From: an uncultured Clostridia bacterium
Lineage (GTDB): Bacteria; Bacillota; Clostridia; Oscillospirales; Acutalibacteraceae
Reading direction: 5' to 3'
DNA: 64,000 nucleotides
Assembly: GCA_947585745.1 (NCBI GenBank)
Contig: CANPXF010000005.1
Span: 1-64,000, forward strand
A model generated the notes under the pieces. The model was given only the letters and a program-made list of their open reading frames with translations, did not search any database and had not been told where the DNA came from. Positions 9,746 through 19,243 of this stretch are shown in pieces. The first letter of the stretch is position 1. Each line of letters starts with the position of its first letter. A program made the translations under genes and the position numbers.

Positions 9746-10649
9746 TTTAAAGGTAAATTTATGCGGGGTGGAGCTTAACAGTCCTCTCATCGCCGCTTCG
9801 GGAACATTCGGTTTCGGACGGGAATTTGCTGAATTTTATCCGCTTTCAAATTTGGGAGGCGTATCCTGCAAGGGAATTACTCTTAAAGAGCGCAGCGGTA
9901 ATCTTCCTCCGAGAATTGCTGAAACAGAGGGCGGAATTTTAAACGCTGTCGGACTTCAAAATCCCGGAGTTGACCATTTTATCAAATATGATTTGGATTG
10001 GCTAAAAGCTCAGAACACAGTCGTAATCGCTAACATAGCGGGAAACACCGTAGAGGATTACTGCGCTATGGCGGAAAAATTATCGGCAACAAGCGTCGAT
10101 TTTATCGAGCTTAATATAAGCTGTCCCAACGTAAAAAGCGGTGGAGTTCAGTTTGGAACCTCATGCGAGACAGTGGGAAATATAACGTCAGAGGTAAGAA
10201 AGCATTGCAAAAAACCTCTTATGGTAAAATTAAGTCCGAATGTAACCGATATTGCGGAGATTGCGAAATCCGCCGAATTTAACGGCGCGGACGTTATTTC
10301 TATGATAAATACAATCACGGGTATGAGAATTGACATAAATTCAAAAAGACCGATTATACGCAATAATACGGGCGGTTTAAGCGGTCCCGCGGTATTTCCT
10401 GTTGCCGTTCGTATGGTATGGCAGGTTTATAATGCTGTTAAAATTCCTATAGTCGGAATGGGCGGAATTTCAAAATGGCAGGACGCTGTCGAGATGCTTA
10501 TGGCAGGCGCGACAGCCTTGCAAATCGGCACAGTATTGTTTAATGACCCTTACGCTCCGCTGAAAATAAACTACAGCCTGAAAAATTATATGGAAGAAAA
10601 AAATATCAGCTCGATAAGCGAGCTGACAGGTTCGGTAATACCTTGGTAA
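9738..10649 (+). CDS. pyrD: dihydroorotate dehydrogenase B, catalytic subunit
   Basis: A 303-residue FMN enzyme that oxidises dihydroorotate to orotate in pyrimidine synthesis. Seen are SGTFGFGREF at the N-terminus, NISCPNVKSGGVQFGT (the class 1B active-site cysteine is in this loop region), a central KLSPNVTDI lysine and the phosphate-binding GMGGISKWQDAVEMLMAGA. It follows pyrK with overlap. No other pyr genes are nearby. Confidence 0.95.
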   Translation: MSNLKVNLCGVELNSPLIAASGTFGFGREFAEFYPLSNLGGVSCKGITLKERSGNLPPRIAETEGGILNAVGLQNPGVDHFIKYDLDWLKAQNTVVIANIAGNTVEDYCAMAEKLSATSVDFIELNISCPNVKSGGVQFGTSCETVGNITSEVRKHCKKPLMVKLSPNVTDIAEIAKSAEFNGADVISMINTITGMRIDINSKRPIIRNNTGGLSGPAVFPVAVRMVWQVYNAVKIPIVGMGGISKWQDAVEMLMAGATALQIGTVLFNDPYAPLKINYSLKNYMEEKNISSISELTGSVIPW

Positions 10650-10691
10650 GCATGAGTAAATCTGCCGCACGCTATGCCCCTTGCAGGCAAG

Positions 10692-10714
10692 GCAAAGCGT
10701 TGCTCTGATTTGAA
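10692..10714 (+). repeat. short dispersed repeat, copy 2
   Basis: It matches 1991-2013 with three transitions and ends one base before GGGAG, the ribosome binding site of the next gene. The flanking stretch 10650-10691 also has short G+C-rich inverted repeats. Confidence 0.55.
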
Positions 10715-10723
10715 GGGAGTTTT

Positions 10724-11887
10724 ATGATAAAAAAAACACAGTACATTACGCCCGTTTACCGCGGACGAAATCTCGGGCGAAAAAGAAGAAGACGGAGAAA
10801 GCTTTTGTTCTTTTTTATTTTTGTCTTAATTGTATTGTATATATCTCTTTTGGGTTACAGCAACAGGCGTGAAATTTATCGAACCTTTGTAAAACCGCTT
10901 AATCCGCCCAAAAGTTTTACGGCGGTTGAACAGGCTGACGGCAGAGTTATGCTTAAATGGAGCCCTGTTAAGGGGGCGCAAGGCTATAAGCTATACAAAT
11001 ACAATTACAAAACAAATAAATTTCAACCGATAAAAAAATTAAATAAAAAAACAAATTCTTATGTTACAGATTTAAGCGACACAAGGTACGCTGTTAAGTC
11101 TTATAAAAAGGTTTGGAACTGGAACGATTACAGCGAAAAATCCGCTAAAACGGAGGTTGTGACAATTTCCGATATGATAGAGGTAGTCGGCCACCGCGGA
11201 GCGATGGACGAGGCGCCCGAAAACACGCTTGCGTCATACCAAAAGGCGTATGAATTTGGGTACAAGGGCTTTGAAACCGATTATTGGGAAACATTTTCGG
11301 GGGACCTGATTATTTCACACGAAAAAAATCTTTTTGTGAATACAGACGTTGACGAAAATGTAAAATCCGTTACGGAATCCACTCGTAAAAATTATCCTAT
11401 AACAAAGGGAGTTAACGTAGAAAAGTACAAAACCCAATATCTTGTTTCATTGGAGGAAGCTATAAGCACAGCCTCGAAGTATAAGATGAATATTTATCTT
11501 CATACAAAAAATCTTGAGTTGTCATACAGCGGAATAGAAAAGCTTGTTTCGATTATCAAAAAGTATAATATGCTTGATAAGGCTACGGTTTTTACATCAA
11601 GTGAGGATTTTTTACATAAGCTTAAAGAGTATGATTGCCGTACGGGATTTTTAGTACTGCCCCAAAGCGAAGCCGATATTGAAACAGGTATAAGGTTTGC
11701 AGGCGAAAATAAGGCAGACGTTTTTATAATGCAGTTTACCGAGTATTTAAAAAAAGAAGACATAAAAACAGCCCATAAGTATAAGCTTAAAATAGGATGT
11801 TACGATACAAACACCCGAGAATCAGCGTTTAAAATGATTGATTTAGGCGCGGACTTTCTAATTACAAATAAGTATTTCCTAAATTGA
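10724..11887 (+). CDS. membrane-anchored glycerophosphodiester phosphodiesterase with Fn3-like domain
   Basis: A 387-residue protein. An arginine/lysine-rich N-terminus (residues 13-27) precedes one hydrophobic helix (about 28-46), giving a type II membrane anchor with the rest outside. A fibronectin type III-like domain follows (about 60-140, KSFTAVEQADG ... ARYAVKSYKKV-type strands), then a GDPD domain from about 150: VVGHRG, APENTLASYQKA, ETDYWETFSGDLIISHE. The His/Glu-x-Asp/His set is present, although the usual HD dipeptide after the strand is HE here. The family hydrolyses glycerophosphodiesters to glycerol-3-phosphate. It is the first of three adjacent GDPD genes. Confidence 0.82.
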   Translation: MIKKTQYITPVYRGRNLGRKRRRRRKLLFFFIFVLIVLYISLLGYSNRREIYRTFVKPLNPPKSFTAVEQADGRVMLKWSPVKGAQGYKLYKYNYKTNKFQPIKKLNKKTNSYVTDLSDTRYAVKSYKKVWNWNDYSEKSAKTEVVTISDMIEVVGHRGAMDEAPENTLASYQKAYEFGYKGFETDYWETFSGDLIISHEKNLFVNTDVDENVKSVTESTRKNYPITKGVNVEKYKTQYLVSLEEAISTASKYKMNIYLHTKNLELSYSGIEKLVSIIKKYNMLDKATVFTSSEDFLHKLKEYDCRTGFLVLPQSEADIETGIRFAGENKADVFIMQFTEYLKKEDIKTAHKYKLKIGCYDTNTRESAFKMIDLGADFLITNKYFLN

Positions 11888-11898
11888 GATGATGGTAT

Positions 11899-12846
11899 AT
11901 GATAAATAAAACATCTAAGTTTTTATTGCTTTTATTAATTCTGCTCCAATGTATATTAACCGTATCTTGTTCTCCGTTTAAAAATGAGGCTTCAGAGTCG
12001 GCTGTTTCTTCCCGTACTTCAGTCAAAAAAGTTTCTGTAACTTCCGATTCAATTGAGGATACAACAGTTAAAGAAACTGCCTGCCCGAAGTCTGAAAATG
12101 CTGAAAAACAAATTCCATTAATAGGTCACAGAGGTTATTCGGGAAAGTATACCGAATCTACTCTTGACGCTTTTTCGGGCGCATTTAAAGGCGGATTTGA
12201 CGGAATAGAGTGCGATGTGTGGGAAACCAACAGCGGTGACATTCTTGTTCATCACGACCCCACAACAGAAAGAATGACGGGGAAAAACGAATATATATGG
12301 CGGTTGACTGAAAAAACAAGAACACGGTATCCGATTATAAAAGGAAAAAATTCAGATAATGTCAAATCAAAAAAGCTGATTATTCCGACCTTGGAGGAGG
12401 TTGTGAGGATTACAGCCGAAAATCACGGCTATATTTTTATCCATATTAAATTTGACAAGAAATACTATTTGAGAGAGATAGGTCAAAATAAAATTTTAGA
12501 GATTTTGCGTAAATACAAATTAGAGGATAAAGCCTTAATTTTCGGCGTGAAAGAGTATGTTAAACCCTTTATAGGCAAAGGTTTTAAAACCGGAATTTAT
12601 GCCAATCCGAAATCAAAATCAGATTTAAAATCAATGGCGCGCTGGTGCAAGAAAAACGGCGCAAACGCCGTTATTTTTGCCAATATGGAAAAACTGAGGC
12701 TTTACAAAAACGGAAAGAGCCTTAAAAAATATTTAAAAAATATGGGGCTTGAGTTCGGGCTTTATCGGACAAATTCCAAAAAAGCGTACGACTACCTTTG
12801 CGATATAGACGCTGATTTTTCAATGTCGGATAATTTTGTAAAATAA
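11899..12846 (+). CDS. glycerophosphodiester phosphodiesterase lipoprotein
   Basis: A 315-residue protein. The signal peptide ends in a lipobox (TVSCS), so it is lipid-anchored. A short serine/threonine-rich linker (about 28-72) leads to a GDPD domain: LIGHRGYSGKYTESTLDAF, GIECDVWETNSGDILVHHDPTTERMTG. All expected catalytic residues (His, Glu, Asp, His) are visible. The catalytic domain is very similar to that of the next gene over its full length, pointing to local duplication. It starts 11 bases after the previous stop. Confidence 0.85.
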   Translation: MINKTSKFLLLLLILLQCILTVSCSPFKNEASESAVSSRTSVKKVSVTSDSIEDTTVKETACPKSENAEKQIPLIGHRGYSGKYTESTLDAFSGAFKGGFDGIECDVWETNSGDILVHHDPTTERMTGKNEYIWRLTEKTRTRYPIIKGKNSDNVKSKKLIIPTLEEVVRITAENHGYIFIHIKFDKKYYLREIGQNKILEILRKYKLEDKALIFGVKEYVKPFIGKGFKTGIYANPKSKSDLKSMARWCKKNGANAVIFANMEKLRLYKNGKSLKKYLKNMGLEFGLYRTNSKKAYDYLCDIDADFSMSDNFVK

Positions 12847-12889
12847 ACATTTAGCTTAATTTATATGTCAAATAAAAGGATATGACTTT

Positions 12890-14224
12890 ATGAAAAAAAG
12901 GAAAAACAAAATAATTTCATTACTGCTTGCTCTTTTAATTTTTTCGGGCGCGTTTTCAGCGTTTGCGGGTTCCTCAAATGCGGTTTCCGAAACAGAGCCG
13001 TCTGATATAACAAATTCCACGGAAAGTGTTCCTGAAGAAACAAAGGTTAAGCTTAAAAAGTCTTCAATAACTCTATATGTTAACCAAACCGCTAAAATTA
13101 ACGCGCAGATAACTAACCCCGTCGGCGAAACCTCATATCTCAACTCCCACAGGGAGGTTGCTGAGGTTGACTCAAGCGGTAAAATAACAGCTCTTAAAAA
13201 AGGCAGTACCGAAATTACGGTATTAAATGATAAAAGCAAAGCTCTGTTTAAAGTTAATGTGAAAGAGCCGAAGCTTAACAAAACGTCAATTTCACTCGAA
13301 AAGGGAAGAAGCTTTAAAATTTCTGTTATCGGCAAGGCAGGAACTCCGATATATAAATCCTCGAATAAAAAAATTGCCGAAGTAAGCGCAAGCGGTAAAG
13401 TAAAAGCTAAAAAAACGGGTAAAGCGTATATAAGCGTCAGAACAAACGGAACTAACCTAAAGCTAAACGTTAAGGTTATAAATAAAATCCTTTTAATAGG
13501 TCACAGAGGATATTCAGGCGAATACCCTGAATCAACTCTTGAAGCCTTTGAGGGCGCGTTTGAGAAGGGCTTTAACGGTATAGAGTGCGATGTGTGGGAA
13601 ACCAACAGCGGAGATATTCTTGTTCATCACGACCCTACAACAACAAGATTGACAGGTAAAAAGCAGTACATATGGCGCCTTAGCAAGAAAACAAGATATA
13701 AATACCCGATTAAAAAAGGCAAAAATATAAAGAAATATAAATCTAAAAAACTGATTATTCCGACCTTGGAGGAGGTCGCAAAGCTTGTAAGCGATTATAA
13801 GGGATATATTAATGTTCACATAAAGTTTGATGATAAATATCATATGTCGGAAAAAGGCGTGAAAAAAATCCTTAAAATTCTGCACAAGTATAATCTTGAG
13901 AAAAAGGCCTTGATTTTCGGTGTTATGAATTACGTTAAACCGTTTATAAATAAGGGATTTAAAACAGGAATATACGCGTCGCCTAAAACAAAATCCCGGC
14001 TCCAATCTATGGCAAAATGGTGCAGTGAAAACGGCGCGGGCACTATTGTTTTTGCGGATATGAAAAGAATTAAGCTTTATAAAAGCGCAAAAAGCTTAAA
14101 CAATTATTGCAAAAAACTAAAATTGAAGTATGGACTTTACAGTACAAACTCAAAAAAAGAATACGAATTTTTATGCGAAAACGGGGCGCAATTTGCAATG
14201 TCCGATAATTATTTAAGATATTGA
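12890..14224 (+). CDS. secreted glycerophosphodiester phosphodiesterase with two bacterial Ig-like (Big_2) repeats
   Basis: A 444-residue protein. It has a cleavable signal peptide (AFSAFAGSSNA), then two Big_2-like repeats (about 55-125 and 126-195) with the signatures GKITALKKGSTEITVLN and GKVKAKKTGKAYISVRTNG, and a C-terminal GDPD domain (about 200-444) with LIGHRGYSGEYPESTLEAF and GIECDVWETNSGDILVHHDPTT. The catalytic half nearly duplicates the gene before it; the N-terminal half resembles the tail of the amylase at 14750 and of the DUF4430 protein at 33985. The very lysine-rich Ig repeats may hold it at the cell surface, which is an inference. Confidence 0.85.
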   Translation: MKKRKNKIISLLLALLIFSGAFSAFAGSSNAVSETEPSDITNSTESVPEETKVKLKKSSITLYVNQTAKINAQITNPVGETSYLNSHREVAEVDSSGKITALKKGSTEITVLNDKSKALFKVNVKEPKLNKTSISLEKGRSFKISVIGKAGTPIYKSSNKKIAEVSASGKVKAKKTGKAYISVRTNGTNLKLNVKVINKILLIGHRGYSGEYPESTLEAFEGAFEKGFNGIECDVWETNSGDILVHHDPTTTRLTGKKQYIWRLSKKTRYKYPIKKGKNIKKYKSKKLIIPTLEEVAKLVSDYKGYINVHIKFDDKYHMSEKGVKKILKILHKYNLEKKALIFGVMNYVKPFINKGFKTGIYASPKTKSRLQSMAKWCSENGAGTIVFADMKRIKLYKSAKSLNNYCKKLKLKYGLYSTNSKKEYEFLCENGAQFAMSDNYLRY

Positions 14225-14233
14225 AATAAAATA

Positions 14234-14262
14234 TTGATTATATTAAATTGTTCTGTTAAAAT
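14234..14262 (+). promoter_or_regulatory. predicted sigma-A promoter for ruvX
   Basis: TTGATT and TAAAAT are separated by 17 bases, about 37 bases ahead of the ruvX start. Confidence 0.55.
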
Positions 14263-14298
14263 AAAAGGGAACAAAGGAAAGAATAGGGAAAATATAAT

Positions 14299-14712
14299 AT
14301 GATAATTTTATCAGTAGATTTGGGCAAGGCGCGCACAGGTCTTGCAATATGCGATAAGACGGAGATGCTTGCGTCACCGCTTGCCCAGATTCACGAAAAA
14401 AATATTGAACATCTTATAGATAAGGTTGCTAATGTCGCAATAGCGAGAGAAGTCGAAATGATAGTTGTGGGACTTCCGAAAAATATGGACGGGAGCGAGG
14501 GAGAATCAGCGCAGGATGCCCGTGATTTTGCCTCAAAATTAAAGGAGAAAACGGGACTTTTAGTCCGTATGCAGGACGAGCGCGGAACAACTATAACTGC
14601 GCACAAGTATCTAAATGCGACCAATACACGCGGTAAAAAGAGAAAAAATGTTGTTGACTCCGTAGCCGCTACAATAATTTTACAAAATTATCTCGACAGC
14701 AAGAACCGATAA
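14299..14712 (+). CDS. ruvX: Holliday junction resolvase-like / pre-16S rRNA nuclease
   Basis: A 137-residue YqgF-family RNase H-fold protein. It starts ILSVDLGKARTGLAICD, with the first catalytic aspartate, has VVGLPKNMDGSEGESAQDARDFASKL in the middle and QDERGTTITAH, and ends with KNVVDSVAATIILQNYLD, carrying the last acidic residue. YqgF proteins mature the 5' end of 16S rRNA and may resolve DNA junctions. The length is typical. Confidence 0.92.
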   Translation: MIILSVDLGKARTGLAICDKTEMLASPLAQIHEKNIEHLIDKVANVAIAREVEMIVVGLPKNMDGSEGESAQDARDFASKLKEKTGLLVRMQDERGTTITAHKYLNATNTRGKKRKNVVDSVAATIILQNYLDSKNR

Positions 14713-14749
14713 TTTATACAGAGGCTTTGAAATGAAAGGAATGTTTAAA

Positions 14750-16708
14750 ATGAAAAAAAGAAGTAAAATAATATCCGTTTTTCTTGCGCTTTTAATGGTT
14801 GCGGGAGTGTTTTCTGGACTTGCGGTTTCATCAAGCGCCGCTTCTGAAAATGTTCAGACTTCCGATAATCCCTACGGACTTTTGGATAATGTTGAAGGCG
14901 GATTAATTCTTCATTGTTGGTGCTGGAGCTTTAACAGCATTAAAGAAAATATGGAAAATATCGCAAAAGCGGGCTATACCGCTGTTCAGACTTCTCCGAT
15001 TAATGAAGTTTATCAGGGAGAGGGCGGAGGACTTGCGATTAACGGCGACAACGCGGACGGAAAGTGGTATTATCATTATCAGCCCACAGCCTACACAATC
15101 GGCAACTATCAGCTCGGAACAGAGGACGAGTTTAAAGCTATGTGTAAAGAGGCGCATAATTACGGCGTCAAGGTTATCGTTGACGTAGTAGCGAATCATA
15201 CGACGTCAAGTAATTCCGCTGTTTCTTCCTCGCTTAGAAATATTGAGGGAGGACTTTATCACAATTACAACGGCGCGCAGGACAAAGCTTCGCGTAAATC
15301 AGTAACTCAATGGTACAGCGGAATGCCTGACACGAATACGCAGAATCCCGCCTTTCAGAGTGTAATTTTAAATTATTTAAAGCAGTGCATAGCAGACGGT
15401 GCGGACGGTTTCCGTTATGATACCGCAAAGCATATTGAGCTTCCCGATGATGATGCGGAATTTGCAGGTAATTTCTGGCCTACTGTTCTTGAAAACGACT
15501 CGTCGTTCCAATATGGAGAGGTTCTTCAGGGCGGTTCATCAGCTGAAAGAATGTCGACCCGATTTGCCGATTACGCTAAAATTATGCACGTAACCGCGTC
15601 ATCCTACGGCGGTGTGTTGCGCTCATATTTAAAAAGTTATTCAAGCTCCGCAAACACTCTTTCAAACTACTCGAGCGAGGGAGTGTCGGAGGACAGGCTT
15701 GTAACGTGGGTTGAATCTCACGATACATACGCAAACGGCGGGTCTGAAAATTCCTCCACTTCATTCTGGCTGACTAACGACCAGATTCGCAGAGGCTGGG
15801 CTATTCTTGCATCAAGAGGTTCTACGTCTCTGTTCTTCAGCCGACCCGACGGAAGCTCTGTTAATAATATTTGGGGCAATAATAAAATCGGTCCTGCGGG
15901 CGATGATAACTACTTTAACGCAGAGGTAAGCGCTGTTAACCATTTCCATAATGCTATGAACGGCGAAGCTTCTTCTATGAAAAATCTGGGAAATAAAAAA
16001 TATGTTATGATTAGCCGAGGTACTAAGGGCGCGGTAATTGTAAATAACGATACGTCCGATTTAACGGTAAATCACGCGACTGACCTAATCACAGGTAAAT
16101 ATACAGATTTGGCTCACGGTTCAACATTTACTGTTAAGGACGGAATGCTCACAGGTACTGTAAAAGCAGGAGAGATTGTTGTATTAAATAACACGGACAG
16201 CGCGCATTATTCTCCCGATATTACAGAACCCGCGACAACCGCTCCTCCCAAAACGACAGTAAAGTTAGTTAAATATCCAAAGACGTTATATGTTAAAGCT
16301 TCCTCAAAAATCAGCGTCAAGGTAACAAACCAAAACGGCGCGATGTCCTTTAAAAGCTCCAATGGAAAAATAGCAAAGGTTGATTCAAAGGGTAAAGTAT
16401 CCGCTCTTAAAAAGGGTACGGCTAAAATTACAGTTACGAATAATAAAGTAAGTACTTCTTTCAAAATAACAGTTAAAAATCCTAAGCTTAATAAAAATTC
16501 TGTTACCCTTAAAAAGGGAAAAACTTTTAAAATTAAAGTTACAGGAAAGGTTGGAAGTCAGAAATACAGTTCATCAAATAAAAAGGTTGCCTCCGTCAGC
16601 TCAAAAGGCAAGGTAAAAGCGAAGAAAGCAGGCAAGGCAAAAATAACCGTTAAAACAAACGGGATAAAGCTAAAGCTTAACGTAAGGGTTAAAAAATCAA
16701 AAAAGTAA
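14750..16708 (+). CDS. secreted alpha-amylase (GH13) with C-terminal Ig-like repeats
   Basis: 652 residues from the ATG at 14750, which has AAAGGA nine bases upstream; in-frame ATGs at 14732 and 14741 are alternatives. A signal peptide ends at SSSAAS. The GH13 catalytic barrel (about 45-480) has DVVANH, the nucleophile Asp about 224 in GFRYDTAKHIELPDD, the acid/base Glu about 257 in YGEVLQGG and Asp about 325 in WVESHDTYANGG. These patterns resemble Bacillus subtilis AmyE (GH13_28), so endo-cleavage of alpha-1,4-glucans in starch is expected. A proline/threonine linker leads to two lysine-rich Big_2-like repeats (about 505-652) and no dockerin. The next gene is a second amylase with a different C-terminus. 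Confidence 0.92.
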   Translation: MKKRSKIISVFLALLMVAGVFSGLAVSSSAASENVQTSDNPYGLLDNVEGGLILHCWCWSFNSIKENMENIAKAGYTAVQTSPINEVYQGEGGGLAINGDNADGKWYYHYQPTAYTIGNYQLGTEDEFKAMCKEAHNYGVKVIVDVVANHTTSSNSAVSSSLRNIEGGLYHNYNGAQDKASRKSVTQWYSGMPDTNTQNPAFQSVILNYLKQCIADGADGFRYDTAKHIELPDDDAEFAGNFWPTVLENDSSFQYGEVLQGGSSAERMSTRFADYAKIMHVTASSYGGVLRSYLKSYSSSANTLSNYSSEGVSEDRLVTWVESHDTYANGGSENSSTSFWLTNDQIRRGWAILASRGSTSLFFSRPDGSSVNNIWGNNKIGPAGDDNYFNAEVSAVNHFHNAMNGEASSMKNLGNKKYVMISRGTKGAVIVNNDTSDLTVNHATDLITGKYTDLAHGSTFTVKDGMLTGTVKAGEIVVLNNTDSAHYSPDITEPATTAPPKTTVKLVKYPKTLYVKASSKISVKVTNQNGAMSFKSSNGKIAKVDSKGKVSALKKGTAKITVTNNKVSTSFKITVKNPKLNKNSVTLKKGKTFKIKVTGKVGSQKYSSSNKKVASVSSKGKVKAKKAGKAKITVKTNGIKLKLNVRVKKSKK

Positions 16709-16755
16709 TTTTCTAAAGTGATAATCCGTAAAATAAATATTTAGGAGTGAGAGTT

Positions 16756-19080
16756 TTGAAAAAGAAATTAACGTGTATCCTGCTTGCGGTATGTATGCTT
16801 TTGACGTGTTTTGCGGTTGGAAGCGTAAGCTTTCAGGCTGTTGAAAGTGATAAAGTAACACAGTCAGCAGGCAGTACAGGGGCGCAAAGTAAAATCCAGG
16901 GTTCTGCAATTTTGCATTGTTTTGACTGGTCGTACAGGTCAATCAGGGCTAATCTTCAGGCTATTAAGGACGCGGGCTATACAGCAGTACAGACCTCACC
17001 CGTACAACCGCCTAAGGATTACAATTCTAATTGGAGGGACCAGGATGGTCAGTGGTGGAAATTATATCAGCCTCTAGGCATAAGAATTGCTGACGGAAAT
17101 TCCTGGCTCGGAAATAAATCCGACTTAAAATCCTTGTGTACTGAGGCAGATAAATACGGCATTAAGGTAATTGTTGATATTGTAGCTAACCACCTCGCCA
17201 ACAAAAACACAGGAGGCGGTTTCGGTAACCTCAACGACGGTGTAGACAGCGAGCTTAAACGCAGTGAGTACTATCATACCGAGGAATATTATGCGAGCGA
17301 CAGCGACCGTTATTCTATGACTCACGGACATATCGGACAGCCCGACCTCAACACGGGTAATACCGACATTCAGAATAAATACAAACGGCTTCTTATCGAC
17401 TGTATCGACCAGGGTGTAGACGGTTTCCGTTTTGACGCCGCCAAGCACATTGAATTACCGAACGAGAACGGCGGAAGTAATTTCTGGCCTACAGTTTTAA
17501 ACGGGGCAAAAAGTAAAAAGAGCGATGTTTATTTTTACGGAGAAATCCTCAATACCGCAAGCACGGACATAAGCAACTATACACAGTATATGAGTGTTAC
17601 CGACAACAAGACAGGCGATGCTCTTTTGGTTGCGGCAAACAACAAGAATGCCTCAAATCTTGCGAATTCTTCATATAAATTAGGCGGAACGGCTGATAAG
17701 TCCGTACTTTGGTGTGAATCACACGATACATATATGGGCGATTCGGGCTCTGCAGGAACTAAAAACACAAAAAATATTTCTGATGACTCAATCGTAAAAA
17801 CGTGGGCTATTGTTGCCTCCAGAGCAGATTCTTCCGCTTTATTTTTCGCACGGCCTGCGTCTAATATGGGCGACCCGAGTTCAAATACTACTTGGAAGTC
17901 AAAAGCTGTAGCAGAGGTTAACAAGTTTAAGAATTATTTTGACGGAGAAAGTGAACAGCTTTCCTCTTCGGGCGACGTGGCGTATAATGAGCGCGGAACG
18001 ACAGGCGTTGTAATTTCAAAGCTGAATGGCGGCGGTTCTGTATCCTTAACAGCCCATAAAATGAAAGAGGGTACATACAAAGATGCCGTATCGGGCGGAA
18101 CTTTTACCGTTTCGGGAGGTCAGATTAAGGGTACTGTAGATTCTTCCGGTGTAGCGGTTGTATACAATCAGGAACCTGTTATTGAGGGTCCTTCGGTTTC
18201 AATTTCCTACAACGGCGCGAATAACGGAGGCAATTTTACGGATACAGCCGTTGTTACTCTTATGGCGTCAAAGACAACCTCATCAACCTATAAGCTCGGC
18301 TCCTCCTCTGCGGTATCTTATAAAAACGGGGATACAATTACAATCGGCGCAAATATGAGAGAGGGAGAAAGCGTTAATCTTGTCCTTTCGGGTGTCGGAA
18401 CAAACGGAAAAACGGTGAGCGCAAGCTATACCTTTACTAAAATGAAACAGCCGGCAATTTCAGGAAAGACCACTGTATATTACGATAATTCCTCAACAAA
18501 CTGGAATACTGTTTACGTCTATGCGTACCGAAATAACGGCGATCAGAAAAATGCAGACTGGCCCGGCGTTGCTATGCAGAAGCTTGATAACAATATATGG
18601 GGTTATGCTCTTGACGACAGCTGGAGTGACGCGTATGTAATATTCAGTGATAACGGAAGTTCACAGACCGATACAGGCGCGGGACATCCCGTCAAGCAGG
18701 GTGAATCCAAAATATATGTAAACGGAAGCTGGAATGATTATGTAAAAAATAATCCGACTACATCTCCAACAACCGCAACCACAGCGCCTACTTTTGCAAC
18801 AACAGAAAAGCCTACTGATACGACAGCAACAAGCTCTACAACTCAGGCGGTAATCCACGAGTACTTTGGCGACGCTAACGGCGATAGGGTTATAAATATT
18901 GCTGATGTTTCGGCTATTCAAAAATCATTGGCGGGAATTAAACCGCTTTCGTCGAATGCCGAAAAGCAGTGCGATGTTAACTCGGACAGCTATATAAGCA
19001 TTAAGGACGCAACCTGTATTCAATGGTATATAGTTAAGGTTACTGCTCGGGCAGGAAGAGCGGGACAAATTTATTCTTAA
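16756..19080 (+). CDS. secreted alpha-amylase (GH13) with starch-binding-like domain and type I dockerin
   Basis: 774 residues from a TTG at 16756 (AGGAG eight bases upstream); a GTG at 16747 is less likely because it overlaps that site. A signal peptide is followed by a GH13 barrel with DIVANH, Asp about 227 (GFRFDAAKHIELP), Glu about 263 (FYGEIL) and Asp about 324 (WCESHDTYMGD). A beta domain (about 475-570) is followed by one resembling CBM26-type starch binding (TTVYYDNSSTNWNTVYVYAY ... NADWPGVAMQK), then a threonine/proline linker. The end is a dockerin: two Ca-binding repeats, DANGDRVINIADVSAIQK (about 706) and DVNSDSYISIKDATCIQ (about 740). Dockerins plug enzymes into scaffoldin cohesins; in R. 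bromii such amylases form amylosomes. No cohesin gene is in the window. Confidence 0.93.
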   Translation: MKKKLTCILLAVCMLLTCFAVGSVSFQAVESDKVTQSAGSTGAQSKIQGSAILHCFDWSYRSIRANLQAIKDAGYTAVQTSPVQPPKDYNSNWRDQDGQWWKLYQPLGIRIADGNSWLGNKSDLKSLCTEADKYGIKVIVDIVANHLANKNTGGGFGNLNDGVDSELKRSEYYHTEEYYASDSDRYSMTHGHIGQPDLNTGNTDIQNKYKRLLIDCIDQGVDGFRFDAAKHIELPNENGGSNFWPTVLNGAKSKKSDVYFYGEILNTASTDISNYTQYMSVTDNKTGDALLVAANNKNASNLANSSYKLGGTADKSVLWCESHDTYMGDSGSAGTKNTKNISDDSIVKTWAIVASRADSSALFFARPASNMGDPSSNTTWKSKAVAEVNKFKNYFDGESEQLSSSGDVAYNERGTTGVVISKLNGGGSVSLTAHKMKEGTYKDAVSGGTFTVSGGQIKGTVDSSGVAVVYNQEPVIEGPSVSISYNGANNGGNFTDTAVVTLMASKTTSSTYKLGSSSAVSYKNGDTITIGANMREGESVNLVLSGVGTNGKTVSASYTFTKMKQPAISGKTTVYYDNSSTNWNTVYVYAYRNNGDQKNADWPGVAMQKLDNNIWGYALDDSWSDAYVIFSDNGSSQTDTGAGHPVKQGESKIYVNGSWNDYVKNNPTTSPTTATTAPTFATTEKPTDTTATSSTTQAVIHEYFGDANGDRVINIADVSAIQKSLAGIKPLSSNAEKQCDVNSDSYISIKDATCIQWYIVKVTARAGRAGQIYS

Positions 19081-19108
19081 TTTTGCCCGTTAAAATATTA
19101 AACTAAAA

Positions 19109-19153
19109 AATCCCGACAAGGGTTATAAAATCCTTGTCGGGATTAATTTTTTA
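19109..19153 (+). terminator. rho-independent terminator of the amylase pair
   Basis: A 13-bp inverted repeat (AATCCCGACAAGG/CCTTGTCGGGATT) with a 10-base loop is followed by AATTTTTTA. It lies 28 bases after the dockerin amylase stop. Confidence 0.85.
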
Positions 19154-19243
19154 TATTCTAAAATAATTCGATGTTATTTGAATATAACTTTGACTATAAC
19201 TTTTTGCGTAATAATAGTCTGTTTTGGGAAGCTTTAAGCAGAA

